From the NCBI GenBank assembly GCA_002314775.1, contig DCHE01000088.1:94386-144155 (forward strand): a stretch of 49,770 nucleotides of DNA. The letters are read 5' to 3'. The stretch's first letter is position 1; each line of letters opens with the position of its first letter. The position numbers were made by a program, and so were the translations under genes. Positions 7,998 through 16,821 of this stretch are shown piece after piece. Under the pieces are notes generated by a model, which was given only the letters and a program-made list of their open reading frames with translations, made no database searches and was not told the DNA's origin. The stretch comes from Lachnospiraceae bacterium UBA1760. Its GTDB lineage: Bacteria; Bacillota; Clostridia; Lachnospirales; Lachnospiraceae.

Positions 7998-8933
7998 ATG
8001 AAAATAGAAATAATAGTAATAATAATACTGGCAGTTTTACTTACTACGGTTAGCGGACTATCTATTTTTATGTATGTGAGAATTAGAAAGTACAGAAGAC
8101 GAATCAAAAAGGTGAATGATGCGATCTTTAAGCAAAACTCAGGCTATGATATTGACATGGATACTGAAAACTTAAAAAAAATAGCTGAGGAAGGTGAGAG
8201 TGTTTATAATAAGGAAACTAGCGCGGAAGATAAAGCTGCAGAGAACGATGAGATGGTAAGAAAAATTACCCACAGCATTAGGATGCCTATGGCAATCATA
8301 ACAGGTTATGGAGATCTTCTGCAAAGGGGGAGGTACGGTTCTCCGGAGGGTCTTGAGTATATCGATAAGATATGCAGCAACGTACATTTACTAAATGAAG
8401 CACTTGCTTCATATCTGAGTAAAAACAAGAACCAAAAGGAGGCGGACGAGGCTGAAAGGCAGCTCGTGGATATTGTCGAGGTAATTAATCATGTCGAAAA
8501 TGACACGAAGGAGCTGCTCAATTCAATTGGAATTAAGCTGATAATCAACTCTGCAAGGTCAAACGCTTTTGTGACAGGCAATAGGATAGAATTCATTACA
8601 ATGTTTTACAATCTTATTGAGAACTCCATAAAGTATATGATGCAGGGCAACAGAATCTATATAACTACTGAAGATGCAGGTGATTGTATTCTTGTGGTTT
8701 ACAGAGATAACGGAGTCGGAATTAAATCTGACGAGGCCGAGCTTATAACAGAGCGAGGCAAAAGAGGTGAGGCCGCTATCCAAAGAGGAATCGAGGGAAA
8801 CGGCATGGGAATGTATATGATGGCCAGTGTTGTTAAAAAATACGGAGGCTCATATGAGATAAAAAGCTCTCGAAATGAGGGCATTGCAATATATTTCAGA
8901 TTTGTTAAAGAAGTTCCTTTAAGAAATATTTAG
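7998..8933 (+). CDS. Sensor histidine kinase (short N-terminal anchor)
   Basis: A 311-residue kinase with one N-terminal membrane segment (about 4-26) and almost no extracytoplasmic sensor. The DHp motif around H92 reads ITHSIRMPMAIITGYGDLL, a good H-x-[IL]-[RK]-x-P box. The HATPase domain has N-box (FYNLIENSIKYMM), G1 (DNGVGI) and G2 (EGNGMGMYMMA). It resembles small Lachnospiraceae kinases that sense through the membrane or through partner proteins. Together with the response regulator just upstream it forms a two-component system. The orphan HATPase protein on the opposite strand could be a partner. Confidence 0.9.
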   Translation: MKIEIIVIIILAVLLTTVSGLSIFMYVRIRKYRRRIKKVNDAIFKQNSGYDIDMDTENLKKIAEEGESVYNKETSAEDKAAENDEMVRKITHSIRMPMAIITGYGDLLQRGRYGSPEGLEYIDKICSNVHLLNEALASYLSKNKNQKEADEAERQLVDIVEVINHVENDTKELLNSIGIKLIINSARSNAFVTGNRIEFITMFYNLIENSIKYMMQGNRIYITTEDAGDCILVVYRDNGVGIKSDEAELITERGKRGEAAIQRGIEGNGMGMYMMASVVKKYGGSYEIKSSRNEGIAIYFRFVKEVPLRNI

Positions 8934-9027
8934 AAAACTTTAGCAAAAAAACATGAATATTGTTGTATTATGGTATCAGGAAAGTAATGTACCGGTAAAA
9001 AGACTATAGAAAAAGAGGTGTTAGGGA

Positions 9028-10830
9028 TTGGAAAACAACGAATTATTACCATTTGAGAGAAACAGATATTTCTCGGGAAAGATGCTTACTTCAGCGGATT
9101 TCCTTGCAGAGCAGACATACAATAATAACAAGAGAAGATTTATGAACCAGATGCTTTATGGTTCAGGTATTCTCTGTGGACTTGGAGTATTCTCGCTTGA
9201 TGACCAGTCACTGCTTATTGAGAGTGGTGCAGCAATTGATGGACTTGGACGTGAGATTGTACTTAAGGAGTCAGTAGTTAAGAAGCTTTCTACTATTCCA
9301 GGTTTTGAGAGTCTTACAACTAATACAGCTACACTCTGCTTAAAGTATAAGGAAGAGAATGTACATGCTGTATACACAATTAACAGACAGGAAGGAAACT
9401 CAGAGTATGAGTTTAACCGAATTGAGGAAGGCTATGAGCTTTTCATTGTAGATAAGGATGCTATTATTCCTGCACTTGATTTGGAGTCGGAATTCTTCGT
9501 TGCTTCAAACCTTGTTGAGCATAATGGACTTACAGTTGATGTCAAGATGCCTGCTACAGTATCTGCAGGAAAGTATGTAAAGATTGCATTTGTTATTGAG
9601 AATCATACTGGTACAATTCAGAATATTGATTACACAGCTGTTCTCCAGATGCCGGGCTTCGAGGTAATGGAAGGAGGTCATGAGCTTTTCGTATCGTTCT
9701 CGAATGTTACAGTTGAGAGTGACAAAAAGGTAGAGATGGAATACTGGGTAAAGGCTCAGCAGGAGATAGTTGATGAAACATCAGTAGTGCTTAAGGTTGG
9801 TACAGCCCTTGCACTTGTTAATGGAGTTGCAATCGAGTCTGCAAATGCCATGAATCTTCAGGTTAAGATTTCAGACTGCATTCCAAGAGAGCTTGCTCTT
9901 TGGGAGACTGGTAAGGTAAGTCTTGAGATTAAGACAATGAGTGATTCCAACGAAGCAATCGTTCTTGGAGATATCAAGCTTGTAAGAACTGATTCAGCAT
10001 ATATTATTGAAGAGATCGAGGAGAGATCAGTTAAAAAGTATCTTCCTACTCTTGGTAATGAGAAGAAATTCGAGGAGTATAAGGGTTACTTCAAGACAGA
10101 AGCTGTTGGAAGAACAGATCATGGAGAGAGCCTTCCAGAGAATTATGCAACGACAGCAATTCAGGATATTCAGAAGATGCCAAGATTCGAGTCAGGCACT
10201 ATCGAGATTCCTTTAAATGGTGGAGCCAGAAAGGGCGAGATATATTATTCAGGTGAGATAATGCACGGCCTTGGAAAGGGCAATGTATATGTAGATATCG
10301 GCTTTGAGAAGCTTGAGGAGGATATCTATAACGGAAACAGCATGAAATCAACTGTTTATGGAAATCCTGATTTATTTACAAATTCAAAGGATGAGCAGGT
10401 TTGCGTTGACACTGCAGTCAAGGTATTAAATGACAAGGGAAGCTTTGTTATTGCTGCTAAGTTCCTTAGGGATGTTGATTATCTTATGCTGACATTCAGA
10501 TGGGTAGCAATTAAGTTTAACGGTGGCGAAGAGGTTGAGAATATTGAGGATTACAAGAACAAGAGTATCAGTGCTGAGACTCCTACAGTAGTTCTTGGAA
10601 CCAAGGAGAGCTACTTCTTCAATGTTAAATTCAGAAATATGGACAAATGTGCTATTGCATATGAGCTCACTGAGCCAGGCAGTGGCGAGATTACACCAGA
10701 TGGAATTTACACAGCTCCATCTAAGGAGGGTGTATACGAAATCAGAATTTACTGCATCAATATGCCTATGGTATGTACATATGCATATGCAATTGTCAAG
10801 AAGAAGGATTCTGATTCAGAGGTAATATAG
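9028..10830 (+). CDS. CIS-locus protein with RYFSGK N-terminal domain and Ig-like C-terminus
   Basis: A 600-residue protein with no signal peptide or membrane segment. The first 75 residues contain RNRYFSGKMLTSADF, RRFMNQMLYGSGILCGL and IESGAAIDGLGREIVL. This pattern matches a domain that I recall from proteins encoded in extracellular CIS gene clusters. The middle part (about 150-270) looks like an Ig/CARDB beta domain, and the C-terminus has a GEITPDGIYTAPSKEG motif typical of bacterial Ig-like domains. I use the TTG start at 9028, which has a GAGGTG upstream, because the first ATG would cut off the RYFSGK motif. It opens the long CIS operon. A structural or adaptor role is likely but unproven. 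Confidence 0.7.
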   Translation: MENNELLPFERNRYFSGKMLTSADFLAEQTYNNNKRRFMNQMLYGSGILCGLGVFSLDDQSLLIESGAAIDGLGREIVLKESVVKKLSTIPGFESLTTNTATLCLKYKEENVHAVYTINRQEGNSEYEFNRIEEGYELFIVDKDAIIPALDLESEFFVASNLVEHNGLTVDVKMPATVSAGKYVKIAFVIENHTGTIQNIDYTAVLQMPGFEVMEGGHELFVSFSNVTVESDKKVEMEYWVKAQQEIVDETSVVLKVGTALALVNGVAIESANAMNLQVKISDCIPRELALWETGKVSLEIKTMSDSNEAIVLGDIKLVRTDSAYIIEEIEERSVKKYLPTLGNEKKFEEYKGYFKTEAVGRTDHGESLPENYATTAIQDIQKMPRFESGTIEIPLNGGARKGEIYYSGEIMHGLGKGNVYVDIGFEKLEEDIYNGNSMKSTVYGNPDLFTNSKDEQVCVDTAVKVLNDKGSFVIAAKFLRDVDYLMLTFRWVAIKFNGGEEVENIEDYKNKSISAETPTVVLGTKESYFFNVKFRNMDKCAIAYELTEPGSGEITPDGIYTAPSKEGVYEIRIYCINMPMVCTYAYAIVKKKDSDSEVI

Positions 10831-10863
10831 TTTAGAAGCTAAGATTTGTTTGAAGAGGTTTAT

Positions 10864-11709
10864 ATGGTATATCAGTCAAATGGAATGATGCTTAGAACAG
10901 TAAAAGAGGTATTCCTTAACGATGATAACATAGTGAGAATATGTGAGGACATGAACAATGCTCCAAACTCCTATTACACTGTTATTATTCTAAAGAATCA
11001 TATTTTAGCTAAGCGATTTTTAGAGATTACGGAATCGAATAATGATAAGCCATCGAAGTGTTACATTGACGTCTTTTCTTGTGAGGAGGGACTTGGAATT
11101 GTAGCCGATTATGTAAAAGAGAGAAATCTTCTCGATTTTTACATGGGAAAGGAATTAACACTAGAGGCATGCGAGACCGTATGTATAAACTTAATAATAG
11201 AATGTATCTCGACTAAGATGCCATATCCGGTACTTTATCTTGCGCTTAAGCAAAGGCAGATTCAGCTTGAGAGAGATAACAATGTAATGCTCAGTATGCC
11301 TTATGATTTCTCAGAGCTTGACTCGGAGATAGGCGAGGAGGAATGTGTTGTTCTTGCAGCTGAAATCCTGAGAGATTTGCTTGAGAGTAAGTCAGAGGAA
11401 AAGGCTATCAGTTATGAACTTCTTAGCAAGAAGGTCGTAAAAGAGTCATATGATACATTTAAGGATTTGTATTTTGACATAAAGATGGCTGCGAAAAAGC
11501 CCGAAAAGAGAGGCTTTTTCAGAAGGATAAGAGCCTTCTTCAGCAGAAATTCCTCAAGGATTTTTAAACTGCTGCTCAGAATATCGATATTCCTGGCAGT
11601 TCTTGCAATAATAGCAATAGTATGCCGAATAATAACTGGGGAGATTCCGTTTTTGAGATTATTTGTTAATACATTTAAACGAATTGGAACAGAATCACTC
11701 ATTAGGTAA
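10864..11709 (+). CDS. Tail-anchored membrane protein with possible pseudokinase-like domain
   Basis: A 281-residue protein, taking the ATG at 10864 with AGAGGT six bases upstream. A TTG at 10846 would add six residues. The first 200 residues are soluble, and a basic, Phe-rich stretch (EKRGFFRRIRAFF) leads into one membrane segment at about 240-262, leaving about 20 residues outside. The soluble part has a rhythm like the middle of a protein kinase fold: a hinge-like VADYVKERNLLDFYM, a helix, then NNVMLSMPYDFSEL where a kinase would have N-x-x-x and DFG. The catalytic HRD and DFG residues are absent. The topology recalls EssB/YukC of type VII secretion. This is inference. No confident family was identified. 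Confidence 0.6.
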   Translation: MVYQSNGMMLRTVKEVFLNDDNIVRICEDMNNAPNSYYTVIILKNHILAKRFLEITESNNDKPSKCYIDVFSCEEGLGIVADYVKERNLLDFYMGKELTLEACETVCINLIIECISTKMPYPVLYLALKQRQIQLERDNNVMLSMPYDFSELDSEIGEEECVVLAAEILRDLLESKSEEKAISYELLSKKVVKESYDTFKDLYFDIKMAAKKPEKRGFFRRIRAFFSRNSSRIFKLLLRISIFLAVLAIIAIVCRIITGEIPFLRLFVNTFKRIGTESLIR

Positions 11710-11756
11710 GAGAATTCAGATCTAGATTAATAAATAAGGGTAAATGGTAAGGACGT

Positions 11757-13421
11757 ATGGAATACATTCAATATATAGTAATAGGATTACTGATATTAAT
11801 ATTTGCGTTGCTTCTAAAGAGCAGGTCGATGGCAGTTCAGAGATTTGCAGCACTTGAGATAGTTACAATAGCTGTAATAGGCATTGGCTTCTTTGCAGTG
11901 TGTACGATAACAGGAAGCTACTTGGAAAAAAGCTTTGCGGAGTATAAGGGCCGTGAGCTGCTCGTGGCAGAGAGCTTCACAAATAAGCTTGATGATTACG
12001 AATCCTTTGATGATGCAACAATGGAGCTTTCAGAGGAAGTAAGAACTGTTCTTGACAAAGCATATGGAGAGGATGGTTATCTTAGAGCTTCCGTTTTAGA
12101 GGCTTCAAATGATGGCTACAATGTGGTACTTGCTGTTGGTAAGGCTGGTAATATCAAACAGGAGTCTTACTATAAGGGTAAGGTTTTATCACTGGTAAAG
12201 AACTCGCTTGAGAAAAAGCTTGTAAGCTACGACGTTGTTAATTCTGAGAGAAGTCTTGCTGTAGCAGTGGACAATGACTCGAAGATGCCAAAGAGAGTTC
12301 TTGTAGTAGAGCTTGCGATGGATGAGGTTACTGAAGCAAAGGATGCGGTAAGCAGTAAGGCAATTATATATGCTCTTTGTGGATGGTTTGCAGCTTCATT
12401 ACTTCTTCTTATAGTTGTTCTTCTTCAGGATCTTGAGTGGAAGAGAGTAATCAAAACCACAGAGAAGATTAGTATCAGCAAGGAGGGCTGGAAGAAGCCT
12501 CCTATCCACACAAGTGAGATGCAGCTTCTTTGGAATTCACTTGGCGAGATACTTAAGAACGTTGCAAAAGCAAACTATGAGAAGTTTAAAACCTTCCAGG
12601 CATATTTCAGATTTGCTCCAAAGAGTATCGAGAGAATACTCGAGAAGACGTCAATCAGTGATGTTCATACCGGAGATGTTGTGGATATAAAGGGAACACT
12701 TGCCCTTGCATATATTTCCGGAGACAAATCTCTTAAGAAGAGAGAAATTATAAGTAACATCAATAAAAAATTTGTCATCATGTCAGATTGCCAGAGAAAT
12801 CATGAGGGCTTATATCTTTCAGGTGATGGAGATTTAAAGAGACAAAGCTATATGTTCTTAGATAGTCCACAGCAGGCCATGTTATTTGGAATTGAGACCT
12901 GTATGAGATTTGAAGAGAACAGGATTTATGACAAAGAGAAGGCTCTTATTATGCTTCACCCAACAGAGCTTACATACGGAATCTGCGGAGATGATGAGCA
13001 GGCTACTGTATCGGTGGTGTCTGATGAGATGAATATCTTAAAGAAGTATCTAAGAAAGCTCAGTCAAAACGGTGTAAGAATGATTGTAACAGACAATATG
13101 CCTGAAGAAATAAGAGACAGATTCAGTTCTAGATACATTGGATTTATTGAACAGGATGGAAAGGGCTTCAAGTTATACGAGGTACTTGATGCTTATCCAG
13201 AAAAGGAAAGAAGAATCAGAATGAAGACAAATGATAAGCTTCAGCAGGCTCTTTCGCTTTTCTACAAAAACGATTACTACCTTGCAAGAAATGCATTCTC
13301 AGAGGTTCTTAGAGAGTGTCCAACTGATGGACTTGCAAAATGGTATATTTTCAGATGTGAGGATTATCTCAATAATCAGAATGAGGTTGATCCATCGTTT
13401 GCACTTTTCGCAGATGATTAA
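11757..13421 (+). CDS. Membrane protein with extracytoplasmic sensor, degenerate class III cyclase-like domain and TPR
   Basis: A 554-residue protein with membrane segments at about 4-20, 31-53 and 203-225, and an extracytoplasmic loop of about 145 residues between the last two. The cytoplasmic half resembles a class III adenylate/guanylate cyclase catalytic domain in layout: FRFAPKSIERILEKTS, then GTLALAYISGD where active enzymes have a metal-binding Asp (here Tyr319), later LTYGICGDD, VVSDEMNILKKYL and a C-terminal RYIGFIEQDGKGFKLYEVLD. A TPR-like pair of helices (LQQALSLFYKNDYYLARNAF, about 500-550) ends the protein, as in many cyclase homologues. The missing Asp and the Arg-to-Lys change suggest it makes no cyclic nucleotide and works as a scaffold or sensor. 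Confidence 0.6.
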   Translation: MEYIQYIVIGLLILIFALLLKSRSMAVQRFAALEIVTIAVIGIGFFAVCTITGSYLEKSFAEYKGRELLVAESFTNKLDDYESFDDATMELSEEVRTVLDKAYGEDGYLRASVLEASNDGYNVVLAVGKAGNIKQESYYKGKVLSLVKNSLEKKLVSYDVVNSERSLAVAVDNDSKMPKRVLVVELAMDEVTEAKDAVSSKAIIYALCGWFAASLLLLIVVLLQDLEWKRVIKTTEKISISKEGWKKPPIHTSEMQLLWNSLGEILKNVAKANYEKFKTFQAYFRFAPKSIERILEKTSISDVHTGDVVDIKGTLALAYISGDKSLKKREIISNINKKFVIMSDCQRNHEGLYLSGDGDLKRQSYMFLDSPQQAMLFGIETCMRFEENRIYDKEKALIMLHPTELTYGICGDDEQATVSVVSDEMNILKKYLRKLSQNGVRMIVTDNMPEEIRDRFSSRYIGFIEQDGKGFKLYEVLDAYPEKERRIRMKTNDKLQQALSLFYKNDYYLARNAFSEVLRECPTDGLAKWYIFRCEDYLNNQNEVDPSFALFADD

Positions 13422-13483
13422 TTACTTAGAGTAAGCTTGATAAGCGTATTAGGAGAATTGGAAAATCAGGAAACGGGTAAGCT

Positions 13484-14707
13484 ATGAATGAATTATTAAA
13501 GGTACTGTTTAGTACATTAAAAGCAAAAATAATATCTGTATGGACCAAGTTAAAATATTGGACTAACACGAGCTTTCTTCGTTCGAGATTCGTTAGCTGG
13601 ATAAGGAAAGCCTTCAGCAATATCTTTAACATTAAGCCAAGAAATAAAGATGATTATTTCTCGGTAAGCAGATGGCTTATTGGAAAAAGATTTGCATTTG
13701 CACTTGTAATAGTTATTGGAGTGTTGAGTCTTTATTTCCTGGTTGTTGTTGCTGACATCGGACAATATATAAGAAAAAAGTCGGATGGATATCCAGTATA
13801 CAAGTATAATTCCGTTGCACTAAGATTTAAGGATGCAAATGTAAAGATTAAGGCTAAGGGCGGTTACATAGCATACAAGGGTGCAGTTAAGAAGGGTTAC
13901 GCTGAAGGACTTGGAGAGCTTTACAGTGAGGATGGCAATCTTGTATACAGCGGTAATTTCTCAAAGAGTAAATTTAATGGCAATGGAACACTGTACTATC
14001 CAACAGGTGAAACAAAGTATCAGGGCGAGTTCAAGGACAATATGTTCGAGGGAACTGGCACACTATACAAAAGAAATGGAAGCAAGGATTATAAAGGAAG
14101 CTTTGTTGCTGATAAGAAGGAGGGCGAGGGAACTCTCTATGATGATGGCGACAATCAGACCTTTGTAGGAACCTTCCACAGTGATAACATCGTTTATGAC
14201 CAGTTCCTTGGTAAGAGTACCCAGGAGGTTGGTCAGATGTATATGGGTAATGTAAAGATTTACACCTTTAACGGAAACAGCGTGGTGAATATGAAGAATA
14301 TTGATGCCATGTATGTGCTTACTGACCAGTCACAATCGATTGACGAAGCAGGAAAGGTTGATCAGGTTTACGTTCTGAAGAATACATTTTGTTACGGCCA
14401 GAACACCCTGACAGATATTAAGCAGGTGGAAGAAGCACTTGGTAATCCAAGCTTTGAGGGAAACAGTTACATCACATTCCCTGAGGCATGTGGAATTGAG
14501 ACACTTATAAAGAATGAAGCAGAGGTTGGAATAGATGTAAATCTTCAGGGAACTTCAACCTTCGATGAGGTGTTCGAGGTTACAAGCTACGATACAGATA
14601 AAGAGATATATATGTATTCCTTCAGAGTTGATGAGGTTACATATACATTCTTCACAAGAATGAAGGCTGGCCCATTCTTTATGTACATGATTGAGTCGGC
14701 AGATTAA
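13484..14707 (+). CDS. Membrane protein with MORN repeats
   Basis: A 407-residue protein with a basic, amphipathic N-terminus of about 65 residues, one membrane segment at about 70-92, then a run of MORN repeats at about 131-232: YKGAVKKGYAEGLGELY, YSGNFSKSKFNGNGTLYY, YQGEFKDNMFEGTGTLY, YKGSFVADKKEGEGTLY, and a fifth partial copy. The remaining 175 residues form an unknown C-terminal domain. MORN repeats make an extended beta sheet that binds proteins or lipids. By topology this part would lie outside the cytoplasmic membrane. Its place between the cyclase-like membrane protein and the TolC-like protein suggests a share in an envelope structure for the CIS. Confidence 0.75.
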   Translation: MNELLKVLFSTLKAKIISVWTKLKYWTNTSFLRSRFVSWIRKAFSNIFNIKPRNKDDYFSVSRWLIGKRFAFALVIVIGVLSLYFLVVVADIGQYIRKKSDGYPVYKYNSVALRFKDANVKIKAKGGYIAYKGAVKKGYAEGLGELYSEDGNLVYSGNFSKSKFNGNGTLYYPTGETKYQGEFKDNMFEGTGTLYKRNGSKDYKGSFVADKKEGEGTLYDDGDNQTFVGTFHSDNIVYDQFLGKSTQEVGQMYMGNVKIYTFNGNSVVNMKNIDAMYVLTDQSQSIDEAGKVDQVYVLKNTFCYGQNTLTDIKQVEEALGNPSFEGNSYITFPEACGIETLIKNEAEVGIDVNLQGTSTFDEVFEVTSYDTDKEIYMYSFRVDEVTYTFFTRMKAGPFFMYMIESAD

Positions 14708-14734
14708 AACAAGAATTTAGAAAGGAGATAGCGA

Positions 14735-16789
14735 GTGTTTCAAAAAAATAGATATTTAAAAAGAATAGTATCGGTCATTTTGACATTTTCGCTAATTCTT
14801 TCAACAATATGCTTTAGCGATTATGAAAAGGCGGCTGACACCTATGCAGCAAGGCAAAAGTCAATTACGCTTACTCAGGCTAAGGCACTTGCGCTAAGCA
14901 ACAGTACTGCGATAACTAAGCTCAGAAGTAAGCTTGCATTGGCAGAGATACAATATAAACAGGCAGTAAAAGCTGCATATTTAAAAAAGAAGAACAAAAC
15001 GACATTTAGATGGTCACCACTTCTTAATTTTAAATTTCCTGAAAAGCTTAATCTTGAGGAAGAGTATGACTGTACATACAAGCCACTTGAGAAACAGGCA
15101 GCTATTGATGGAGTTAAACACAAGCTGGTTACGGAGGTCTATACAGTATATGAAAGTGTGAGTCTTTCTTATATTAAGTGCTACACCTACCAGGAGAGAA
15201 TAGCTTTTGAAAATGAGAGCTTACAAGCACTAAAGACTAGTCTTTCAAAGAATAAGGCAAGACTTCTTGCAGGTACAGCAAATGAAGCAGATATCAAAAA
15301 GATAGAGTCCTCAATTGATAATCTCGAGACTAAGCTTAACAATGATATGAGGAGCTTTGAAAGCGAGAAAGCAAAGCTTAAGGATATGATAAATCTCGAT
15401 GTAAGAAATGGATATACCTTTAAGAATCCATATGTTACAGCAGATATTTCAAGATTAAAGCTTGAGGATATCACAAACTATACATTAAAAAGAGATGAGG
15501 CATATTACGAAGCACAGCTTGCATCATCGAATTCACTCATATCACTTAATACTAATTATTCACTTATGCAGAACCAGTATGGTTCTAAGATGAATACTAT
15601 TTCCACCTTTGTCAGCCAGATAAAGAATGGAGAAAAGATTGATACACAGGCCTTTAAACAAAAGTATGACCAGTTTTTAACTGATATAGACAGTCCATGG
15701 CAGGGAAAAAAGAGAATTCTCTTTGTTAAATTTCCTAGGGAGTGGCTTAAGGGATCCATAGACGGAGTAAGATACGTTGAGGATGAGCCTTACGTATTAT
15801 ATGAAGCAGCCCTGGATTATCAGGATAAGCTGTTAGAAGAAAAAGCAGTAAAAAAAGATCTTTGTGATCAGGTTACCAGCGGATTCGACAATTATGTTTC
15901 GGTGAGACAGACCTACGAAAAGCTATCGAAAAATCTGACTGAAAAAAGAGAAGAGGTTGATAAGGGCTACGCACTCAATGCGGCAGGAAGACTCACCTTT
16001 GATGAACTTTCAGATCTTCAAAAGGAATACTCAGATTTAGAGGAAGAGTGCCTGGATGCACTTTCAGATTACACAGTAACACTTACAAGCTATGACAAGC
16101 TTACCTGTGGAGCGATTAGTAATCTTTTAAATGGAGAGTCGACTGAGCTTGCAATTGCAGAGGCAGGAACAAGCTACGTGGTTGAGGAAGAGATTGAAGG
16201 AGCTTACTACTATATACACCAGTTTGCATCAGAGAGTGCATTTGAATTTGGTGTATATATTCCAGAGGACTTTGAACTCAGTGTTACTGCTTATGAGCTT
16301 TGGATAAATGGAATCAAGATAGGAGATAAGACTACCATAGATAAGAGTATCAAGCATCTCTCACTTGATTTTGACAATGTAACTTCAGCCTTTGTACGAC
16401 TGTATGACGACTCAGAGGTTGTCGATGACTGTACCATTGACCCACAGGTATATTCGGGAAAACTGGTTGTGAAGTCATATACGATAGAAAAGGAAGAGGA
16501 TAAGGTTGTTGGTTCTTACTCAGTAGATATGAATCAGAGTGCTCTTATAGCATATTTGACAATCAGCTCAAAGGATGATTCAGTAAAATACTTTGATATC
16601 ACCTCGTCAGAAGGGGTATATCTTGCAAGCGTGAGAACACAGTCAATCGATGTTCCGTTTAAATATTTAGGTTTTGTAGAGCAAGACCTAGAGGGAATGA
16701 CAGTTAACTTGTACGACGGAAGCAAAAATCTGGTTTACCAGTGTACGGTTAACACAGATAAAAAGCAATTGAAGAAAAAGGATAATTAG
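14735..16789 (+). CDS. Exported TolC/OEP-like coiled-coil protein
   Basis: A 684-residue protein starting at GTG (14735) with AAAGGAG seven bases upstream. A signal peptide or signal anchor occupies about residues 1-36. The region from about 42 to 460 has the rhythm of outer-membrane efflux proteins: SITLTQAKALALSNSTAITKL, then long paired helices and a second similar half (QAFKQKYDQFLTDID through DELSDLQKEYSDLEEE). The final 200 residues are beta-rich and unrelated to TolC. In an apparently single-membrane bacterium a TolC-like protein is unexpected. It may form a periplasm-like or cell-wall-spanning conduit, or be a surface coiled coil that only resembles TolC. The tight operon position ties it to the CIS. 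Confidence 0.6.
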   Translation: MFQKNRYLKRIVSVILTFSLILSTICFSDYEKAADTYAARQKSITLTQAKALALSNSTAITKLRSKLALAEIQYKQAVKAAYLKKKNKTTFRWSPLLNFKFPEKLNLEEEYDCTYKPLEKQAAIDGVKHKLVTEVYTVYESVSLSYIKCYTYQERIAFENESLQALKTSLSKNKARLLAGTANEADIKKIESSIDNLETKLNNDMRSFESEKAKLKDMINLDVRNGYTFKNPYVTADISRLKLEDITNYTLKRDEAYYEAQLASSNSLISLNTNYSLMQNQYGSKMNTISTFVSQIKNGEKIDTQAFKQKYDQFLTDIDSPWQGKKRILFVKFPREWLKGSIDGVRYVEDEPYVLYEAALDYQDKLLEEKAVKKDLCDQVTSGFDNYVSVRQTYEKLSKNLTEKREEVDKGYALNAAGRLTFDELSDLQKEYSDLEEECLDALSDYTVTLTSYDKLTCGAISNLLNGESTELAIAEAGTSYVVEEEIEGAYYYIHQFASESAFEFGVYIPEDFELSVTAYELWINGIKIGDKTTIDKSIKHLSLDFDNVTSAFVRLYDDSEVVDDCTIDPQVYSGKLVVKSYTIEKEEDKVVGSYSVDMNQSALIAYLTISSKDDSVKYFDITSSEGVYLASVRTQSIDVPFKYLGFVEQDLEGMTVNLYDGSKNLVYQCTVNTDKKQLKKKDN

Positions 16790-16821
16790 GAAATACCTTA
16801 TATTATGAAAGGAGGTACAAG

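Noticed and set aside
8934..9027. Sigma-A promoter in front of the first CIS gene
   Set aside because: I looked for a -35/-10 pair with 16-18 base spacing and found only weak matches (a TATTAT without a fitting -35), so no promoter is claimed.
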